Positions 59,469 through 64,000 of a stretch of DNA of 64,000 bases are shown in pieces. The position numbers and the translations under genes were made by a program. Below the pieces are notes generated by a model. The model was not told where the DNA came from, ran no database searches, and was given only the letters and a program-made list of their open reading frames with translations. Origin of the DNA: Rhodocyclaceae bacterium (lineage in GTDB: Bacteria > Pseudomonadota > Gammaproteobacteria > Burkholderiales > Rhodocyclaceae); NCBI GenBank assembly GCA_028869135.1, contig JAGWTC010000002.1, forward strand, positions 62,001 to 126,000, given 5' to 3'. How positions within the stretch are numbered: the stretch's first letter is position 1; every line of letters begins with the position of its first letter.

Positions 59469-60497
59469 ATGCTGAATAGCGGATTCAGCACGATAGTCGA
59501 GGATGGCGATGCCGTCGTCATCCTCGATCAGACGCGGCTTCCCGCTGAAGTTTCCTATGTCCGCCTGACCCACATCGACCATGCGGCGCATGCGATCCGG
59601 GTCTTGCAGGCGCGCGGCGCGCCGCTGATCGGCGCGACCGCGGCCTACGGGCTGGCGCTGGGGCTCAAGGATGGGGCCGACGACGACAGGCTCGCCACCG
59701 TTTGCTCCCTGCTTCTGGCAACCCGGCCGACCGCAGTCAATCTGCAGTGGGCGCTGTCACGGATGCAGTCCGTTCTGAGGGGGCTGCCCGAGGCCGAACG
59801 ACTGGCTGCGGCCTGGCGCGAAGCCAAGACAATTGCGGAAGAAGACATTGCGACCAACGCCGCCATCGGCCGTCACGGCCTGCCCCTGATCGAGCATGCC
59901 GCCGCCCGCACCGGCACCGCGCAAGTCATGACGCACTGCAATGCCGGCTGGCTGGCGACGGTGGCGCATGGCACGGCCCTGGCGCCGATCTACGCCGCCC
60001 ATGAAGCAGGCTTGCGCCAGCACGTCTGGGTCAGCGAGACGCGCCCGCGCAATCAGGGACAACTGACCGCCTGGGAGCTGGGACAGGCCGGTGTTGCGCG
60101 CAGCTTCGTCGCGGACAATGCGGCGGGCCTGCTGCTGATGCGCGGCGAGGTCGATATCGTCATCGTCGGCGCCGACCGCATTGCCGCCAACGGCGATGTC
60201 GCCAACAAGGTCGGTACCTATCTGAAGGCACTGGCCGCACGCGCGCATAACGTGCCCTTCTATGTTGCCGCGCCGGTATCAACCATCGATTTTGCTTGCC
60301 CAGACGGCGCTGCGATTCCGATTGAGGAGCGCGAGCCGGAAGAGCTCGGCATTCATGCGCTGGGCCTTGCCGACTGCGCGGTGCGCAATCTTGCCTTCGA
60401 CGTGACGCCGGCCGGATTGATTGCCGGCATCATCACCGAACACGGTATTTTCCCGCCGCAGCAATTGATGCAGTTACGGGCTCGACTCACGCAGTGA
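59469..60497 (+). CDS. mtnA: Methylthioribose-1-phosphate isomerase
   Basis: A 342-residue aldose-ketose isomerase converting 5-methylthioribose 1-phosphate to methylthioribulose 1-phosphate in methionine salvage or the related DHAP shunt. RGAPLIGATAAYG (about 50-62), catalytic Cys in THCNAGWLAT (about 155-164), ETRPRNQGQLTAWEL and GADRIAANGDVANKVGTY with the catalytic Asp (about 235-252) are all present. A class II aldolase gene overlaps its end (GTGA), a pairing seen in the DHAP shunt, but that aldolase is internally deleted here. Confidence 0.95.
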   Translation: MLNSGFSTIVEDGDAVVILDQTRLPAEVSYVRLTHIDHAAHAIRVLQARGAPLIGATAAYGLALGLKDGADDDRLATVCSLLLATRPTAVNLQWALSRMQSVLRGLPEAERLAAAWREAKTIAEEDIATNAAIGRHGLPLIEHAAARTGTAQVMTHCNAGWLATVAHGTALAPIYAAHEAGLRQHVWVSETRPRNQGQLTAWELGQAGVARSFVADNAAGLLLMRGEVDIVIVGADRIAANGDVANKVGTYLKALAARAHNVPFYVAAPVSTIDFACPDGAAIPIEEREPEELGIHALGLADCAVRNLAFDVTPAGLIAGIITEHGIFPPQQLMQLRARLTQ

Positions 60498-60898
60498 ACG
60501 AGCTCAAGTCCGCCGTGCTCGAATGCGCGCTGGACATGAACGCCTGCGGCATCAATCGCGGCACGGCCGGCAATGTGAGCGCACGTTGCGGCGACGGTTT
60601 TATCGTCACGCCGACTGGCATGGATTACGCCAAGTCCCTGGCGGTCGACATGGTGTTCATGCGCATCGACGGCACCACGGATGGCGTGCGCAAGCCTTCA
60701 TCCGAATGGCGTTTCCATCGCGACATCTATGCGGCCCGACCCGAAATCGGCGCAGTCGTGCATACCCACTCGCTATTTGCCACCAGCCTGGCCTGCCTGG
60801 GCATGGAGATTCCGCCCTTCCACTACATGATTGCGCGCTTTGGCGGCGAGGAGATGGAAAAGGTGCTTGCCCTGTTCAGGAGCTACGGGCAACAGTAA
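60494..60898 (+). pseudogene. Class II aldolase/adducin protein with an in-frame core deletion
   Basis: Only 134 residues are encoded, against about 210-220 in the family. The N-terminal half is normal: INRGTAGNVSARCGDGFIVTPTG, the SSEW acidic residue and the zinc ligands HTHS at about 93-95. After PPFHYMIARFGG the sequence jumps straight to EEMEKVLALFRSYGQQ, a typical family C-terminus. The missing stretch of about 80 residues includes the HANHG-type third zinc histidine. The frame is kept and there is no stop or frameshift, so it may be a recent deletion, a collapsed assembly or a remodelled protein. Catalysis is unlikely. GTG 60494 overlaps the mtnA stop. Confidence 0.78.
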
Positions 60899-60916
60899 GC
60901 ATGAGGTTTCGAGAAA

Positions 60917-60945
60917 GAAAAAACCCGCCATGCGGCGGGTTTTTT
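60917..60945. terminator. Bidirectional terminator between the aldolase and PEP-CTERM genes
   Basis: CCCGCC and GGCGGG form a short stem with an ATGC loop flanked by an A-tract and a T-tract, so it can act on both convergent transcripts. Confidence 0.88.
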
Positions 60946-60965
60946 CTGGCGGAGGAATCCAGCGC

Positions 60966-61463
60966 TCAGACTTTACGACGCGCAAATGCCAGGCCGGCAA
61001 AGGCCAGACCGAACAGGGCCAGCGGGCTCGGCTCCGGCACTTCCTCACGGAACGCGTAATTCACGAACTGATCCGTGCACGGGGAGTTGATGTCGCTGTA
61101 GCGGTTGGAGCAGCTATTGTCCAGGATGTAGGCGGAACGAACGCCCGGCGTGTACAGATTGCCGTTGTCGAAGTTCTGCGCAAAGATGCCGGTGATGCCG
61201 AGACCGTAGCCGTCCATCCAGGCGCTGAAGTTGATGTCGTTCACCAGATTGGAAATGGTGGAGATGCTGTAGTCGGAGGCATTGCCGCCGAACAACAGGG
61301 CTGCGGCTTCCTGGCCGGAATAGGCGATCTGGGTCTGGTCGGACCACTTCGGACCATCGCCAACGTGCCAGGAACCCACAAAAACCAGCGCGGCGCTGGC
61401 GGAAGCGGAGGCGGCAATCAAGGCGGCAGCCACCAAACCACGGATCATCTTCAATTGAGTCAT
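60966..61463 (-). CDS. PEP-CTERM-sorted surface protein
   Basis: A 165-residue exported protein. Signal peptide ending near ASASASA-AL; the mature part has no recognised domain but carries two closely spaced cysteine sites (DNSCSN and SPCTDQ). The C-terminus VPEPSPLALFGLAFAGLAFARRKV-type PEP-CTERM signal has the PEP motif, a hydrophobic helix and a terminal Arg/Lys cluster, recognised by exosortase. Such proteins are linked to exopolysaccharide and floc or biofilm matrix. ATG 61463 has AGGGAG as ribosome site. A -24/-12 promoter lies about 40 nt upstream. Confidence 0.9.
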   Translation of the reverse strand: MTQLKMIRGLVAAALIAASASASAALVFVGSWHVGDGPKWSDQTQIAYSGQEAAALLFGGNASDYSISTISNLVNDINFSAWMDGYGLGITGIFAQNFDNGNLYTPGVRSAYILDNSCSNRYSDINSPCTDQFVNYAFREEVPEPSPLALFGLAFAGLAFARRKV

Positions 61464-61504
61464 CGTTATCTCCCTAAAAATGGTATGCACTCGGGAGACT
61501 GATT

Positions 61505-61520
61505 AGCAAGTCGGATGCCA
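61505..61520 (-). promoter_or_regulatory. Sigma-54 (-24/-12) promoter of the PEP-CTERM gene
   Basis: On the minus strand TGGCATCCGACTTGCT matches the RpoN consensus TGGCACG-N4-TTGCW, with the GG and GC elements at the exact spacing. Transcription would begin near 61495, about 32 nt before the start codon. PEP-CTERM genes in several betaproteobacteria are known to depend on RpoN with the PrsK/PrsR two-component system. Confidence 0.75.
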
Positions 61521-61614
61521 CAATTACAAGTTGATGATAAATATAAACAAAATTGTTTGGTTCTATTTTTTCTGTTAAAAATTTCGACACCTTGACGGGC
61601 GGCGGCGTCGAAAA

Positions 61615-61636
61615 GAAAAAGCAGCCCGGAGGCTGC
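61615..61636 (-). terminator. Rho-independent terminator of the small exported protein gene
   Basis: On the minus strand GCAGCC/GGCTGC with a 4-nt loop is followed by TTTTTC. It lies about 40 nt past the stop of the gene ending at 61679. Confidence 0.8.
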
Positions 61637-61678
61637 GATGAAATGAAGAAGCGGCCGCGTAGGGAGCCGGTCCGGGCC

Positions 61679-62023
61679 TTACAGACAGCCTGCGGCGGCG
61701 GCGCGGCTGCGAATCTGTGCCAGTGCCTTTTGCTTCTGGTCGCTGTCCATCTGGCCGTCCGCATAGGCGCTGTCGGCCTGGCGGGCCAGGTCCTGACAGA
61801 CCGGGTCGCTGCTCATGTTGTTGCGGAACGCATAGGCGTTGACGACGTCTGCATCGCTGATCGGCGGCGGCGCACCCAGCGGGGCCCTGCTCGGCGTGGG
61901 CGGCGGCTTTGCGGTCGACGCGGGCGGAGCGGAAGGGGCGGCGCTGGTCTGGGCGAAACCGCTGAGCGCGGCGCTGCAGAGAAGCATGCCGATCAATGCC
62001 GGGAATGCGGGACGCATGCGCAT
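61679..62023 (-). CDS. Small exported Pro/Ala-rich protein of unknown function
   Basis: A 114-residue protein with a signal peptide (cleavage near GFAQT), a Pro/Ala-rich low-complexity stretch (about 28-52) and a C-terminal helical part with two cysteines (DPVCQDL and the final GCL) that may form a disulfide. I do not recognise the family. ATG 62023 is preceded by GGAGG. It has its own terminator and lies between a PEP-CTERM gene and pntB. Confidence 0.72.
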   Translation of the reverse strand: MRMRPAFPALIGMLLCSAALSGFAQTSAAPSAPPASTAKPPPTPSRAPLGAPPPISDADVVNAYAFRNNMSSDPVCQDLARQADSAYADGQMDSDQKQKALAQIRSRAAAAGCL

Positions 62024-62073
62024 GACGAGCCTCCAGTGATGTGGAGTCTGCATCATAGCCGCTTTTTTCCGCC

Positions 62074-62104
62074 AATAAAAAGGGCAGCCCGCAGGCTGCC
62101 CCTT
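62074..62104 (-). terminator. Rho-independent terminator after pntB
   Basis: GGGCAGCC and GGCTGCCC form an 8-bp stem with a CGCA loop; on the minus strand TTTTTA follows. It closes the pntAB transcript 22 nt after pntB. Confidence 0.88.
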
Positions 62105-62125
62105 TCGTGAAGCGGAGATTCAGGC

Positions 62126-63538
62126 TCAGGCGGCTTCGAGGCCCACCAGCACTTCGTCCAGCATCTTCTTGGCATCGCCGAACAGCATGCGATTGTTTTC
62201 CTTGTAGAAGAGCGGATTGTCGACGCCGGCGTAGCCGGAAGCCATGGAGCGCTTCATGACGATCGAAGTCTGAGCCTTCCACACCTGCAGCACCGGCATG
62301 CCGGCGATCGGGCTGTTGGGGTCGTCTTCCGCCGCCGGGTTCACGATGTCGTTGGCGCCGATCACCATGACCACGTCGGTATCCGGGAAGTCCTCGTTGA
62401 TCTCGTCCATTTCCAGCACGATGTCGTACGGCACCTTGGCTTCGGCCAGCAGCACGTTCATGTGGCCGGGCATGCGGCCGGCCACCGGGTGGATGGCGAA
62501 GCGCACATTGGTACCCTTGGCGCGCAGGCGCTGGACGATGTCGTTCACGGTGTGCTGGGCCTGGGCCACGGCCATGCCGTAACCCGGGACGATCACGACG
62601 CTCTTGGCTTCGCGCAGCAGCTCGGCGGTTTCGGCCGCGCTGACCGGGGTCACTTCGCCTTCCGGCTGGGCAGCATCGCCCGCTGCCGGCTTGGCGGCGG
62701 TGGTGCCGAAGCCGCCGGCGATCACCGAGATGAACTGACGGTTCATGGCCTTGCACATGATGTAGGAAAGGATCGCGCCGGAGGAACCGACCAGGGCTCC
62801 GGTCACGATCAGCAGGTCGTTGCTGAGCATGAAGCCGGTGGCCGAAGCGGCCCAGCCGGAGTAGCTGTTCAGCATCGAGACCACGACCGGCATGTCGGCG
62901 CCGCCGATGGCCATCACCATGTGGATGCCGAACAGCAGCGCGATCACGGTCATGACGATCAACGGGCGCATGCCTGCTTCAACGCTGGGTGCGTTGATGA
63001 ACTCGCGACCAAAGTAGATCACGATGATCAGCAAGGCCAGATTCAGCCAGTGGCGTGCCGGCAGCAGCAGCGGCTTGCCGCCGATCTTGCCGTTCAGCTT
63101 GCCGAAGGCGATCAGCGAGCCCGAGAAGGTCACCGCGCCGATCAGGATGCCGACGTAGATTTCGACTTCGTGGATGACCTTTTCAGCGCCTTCGAAGTGC
63201 ATCGACGGATCGATGTAGCTGGCGTAGCCGACGAGGGCGGCAGCGAGGCCGACGAAGCTGTGCATCATCGCGACCAGCTCCGGCATTTCGGTCATCTTGA
63301 CGACCTTGGCGGCGTAGAGGCCGACGGCGCCGCCGACCACGAGGGCGAGGACGATCCAGGCATAGCCTTCGGCGCCGACGCGCGGGCCGAACACGGTGGC
63401 GATCACGGCCACGGCCATGCCCACCATGCCGTAGAAGTTACCGCGGCGGGAAGTCTCAGGGTGGGACAGACCGCCCAGGCTGAGGATGAAGAGGATGGTT
63501 GCTCCGATGTAGGAGACAGTAGCCAGATTTGCAGACAC
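62126..63538 (-). CDS. pntB: NAD(P) transhydrogenase subunit beta
   Basis: A 470-residue membrane subunit with about eight or nine helices followed by the NADP(H)-binding domain [20 protein letters not shown] (about 315-331), [18 protein letters not shown] (about 349-366) and [26 protein letters not shown] (about 390-415). It couples proton flow to hydride transfer between NADH and NADP+. The GTG at 63538 has AAGGAG as ribosome site; the in-frame extension to 63571 lacks support. It starts 10 nt after the alpha-subunit gene. Confidence 0.96.
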   Translation of the reverse strand: MSANLATVSYIGATILFILSLGGLSHPETSRRGNFYGMVGMAVAVIATVFGPRVGAEGYAWIVLALVVGGAVGLYAAKVVKMTEMPELVAMMHSFVGLAAALVGYASYIDPSMHFEGAEKVIHEVEIYVGILIGAVTFSGSLIAFGKLNGKIGGKPLLLPARHWLNLALLIIVIYFGREFINAPSVEAGMRPLIVMTVIALLFGIHMVMAIGGADMPVVVSMLNSYSGWAASATGFMLSNDLLIVTGALVGSSGAILSYIMCKAMNRQFISVIAGGFGTTAAKPAAGDAAQPEGEVTPVSAAETAELLREAKSVVIVPGYGMAVAQAQHTVNDIVQRLRAKGTNVRFAIHPVAGRMPGHMNVLLAEAKVPYDIVLEMDEINEDFPDTDVVMVIGANDIVNPAAEDDPNSPIAGMPVLQVWKAQTSIVMKRSMASGYAGVDNPLFYKENNRMLFGDAKKMLDEVLVGLEAA

Positions 63539-63548
63539 TAGTATCTCC

Positions 63549-64000
63549 TTAGTTCTTGCGGAACATCTCAAGCATGCGACGCGTCACCGCGAAGCCGCCG
63601 AACATATTGATCGCAGTCAGGGCGATGGCAACGGCAGCCAGCACCTTGATCAGCATTTCGGGACGGGTGATGCCGTCGGCCAGGGGCGGGGCCACCTGCA
63701 CGAGGGCGCCGATCACGATGATCGAGGAGATTGCATTGGTCACGCTCATCAGCGGCGTGTGCAGCGCGGGGGTCACGTTCCAGACCACCATGTAGCCGAT
63801 GAAGCAGCCGAGCACGAACACGGTCAGGTGGCCGAGGAAGGCGGTCGGGGCACCGTAGCCGATCAGGCCGAACAGAATGGCGGCGATGATGAACATGGTG
63901 GCGACGCGGGCCGGCGAGGACACCGTGGTGCTCGGGCCGTGGCCGTGTGCCGCCGGTGCCGGGGCTGCCTTGGGCGCAGCCGCCGGTGCGGCCGAAAGCT
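63549..64000 (-). CDS. pntA: NAD(P) transhydrogenase alpha subunit, C-terminal membrane part (partial)
   Basis: The end of an alpha subunit runs in from the window edge. The last 110 residues hold the four-helix domain II segment ([55 protein letters not shown]-type). Upstream the frame stays open to the edge through an Ala/Pro-rich stretch ([19 protein letters not shown]), which could be the linker of a one-piece PntA or the N-terminus of a separate small subunit (PntAB). The edge prevents a decision. A GTG at 63923 would give only the membrane part. Confidence 0.85.
   Translation of the reverse strand, partial: LSAAPAAAPKAAPAPAAHGHGPSTTVSSPARVATMFIIAAILFGLIGYGAPTAFLGHLTVFVLGCFIGYMVVWNVTPALHTPLMSVTNAISSIIVIGALVQVAPPLADGITRPEMLIKVLAAVAIALTAINMFGGFAVTRRMLEMFRKN

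Overview
The window is a gene-dense, GC-rich chromosomal segment of a betaproteobacterium. The gene orders ftsY-ftsE-ftsX-rpoH, ispE-tRNA-Gln-prs-rplY-pth and rsmI/yraN/SIS-isomerase/BON-lipoprotein, together with a complete division and cell-wall (dcw) cluster ending in ftsZ-lpxC, fit that class. A PEP-CTERM surface protein behind a sigma-54-like promoter and an FNR-type box next to a heme-copper oxidase suggest an environmental, facultatively microaerobic lineage such as Rhodocyclales; that finer placement is inference. No phage, insertion sequence or CRISPR array is visible.

Layout. 1-2.8 kb: a truncated heme-copper oxidase subunit (minus), then ctaB and an SCO1/SenC copper chaperone. 2.8-6.4 kb (minus): ftsY-ftsE-ftsX-rpoH, with a perfect CIRCE operator on the rpoH promoter. 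6.4-11.5 kb: an M16 peptidase pair, rsmD, coaD, a 2[4Fe-4S] ferredoxin and mutM. 11.5-17.3 kb: a TPR protein, lolB, ispE, tRNA-Gln(UUG), prs, rplY, pth. 17.4-21.7 kb: an overlapping operon of TonB-dependent receptor, orphan periplasmic binding protein and CHASE8-HAMP-GGDEF diguanylate cyclase. 21.7-26.5 kb: uvrA, a YajR-like MFS transporter, ssb. 26.5-28.1 kb: a formyl-CoA:oxalate CoA-transferase gene with its own promoter, structured leader and terminator. 28.2-34.6 kb: a membrane-anchored TAXI binding protein, the heptose adenylyltransferase, a BON lipoprotein, a SIS isomerase, an exported HIRAN protein, yraN, rsmI, pyrC and a small lipoprotein. 34.65-35.13 kb: RNase P RNA. 35.7-54.9 kb: the dcw cluster mraZ-rsmH-ftsL-ftsI-murE-murF-mraY-murD-ftsW-murG-murC-murB-ddl-ftsQ-ftsA-ftsZ-lpxC. 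55-60.9 kb: DUF721, an M23 peptidase, secA, mtnA and an internally deleted class II aldolase. 61-64 kb (minus): a PEP-CTERM protein, a small exported protein, pntB and the end of pntA.

Most genes are housekeeping. The dcw genes supply peptidoglycan precursors, the divisome and the first committed lipid A step, and are tightly overlapped under a MraZ-controlled promoter. The observations most worth following are the receptor/binding-protein/cyclase operon, the sigma-54 promoter of the PEP-CTERM gene, the in-frame loss of the aldolase core beside mtnA, CIRCE control of rpoH, the structured frc leader, an exported HIRAN protein, a LolB without a lipobox, a duplicated ftsW end at the ftsW-murG junction, and two families of intergenic hairpin repeats.
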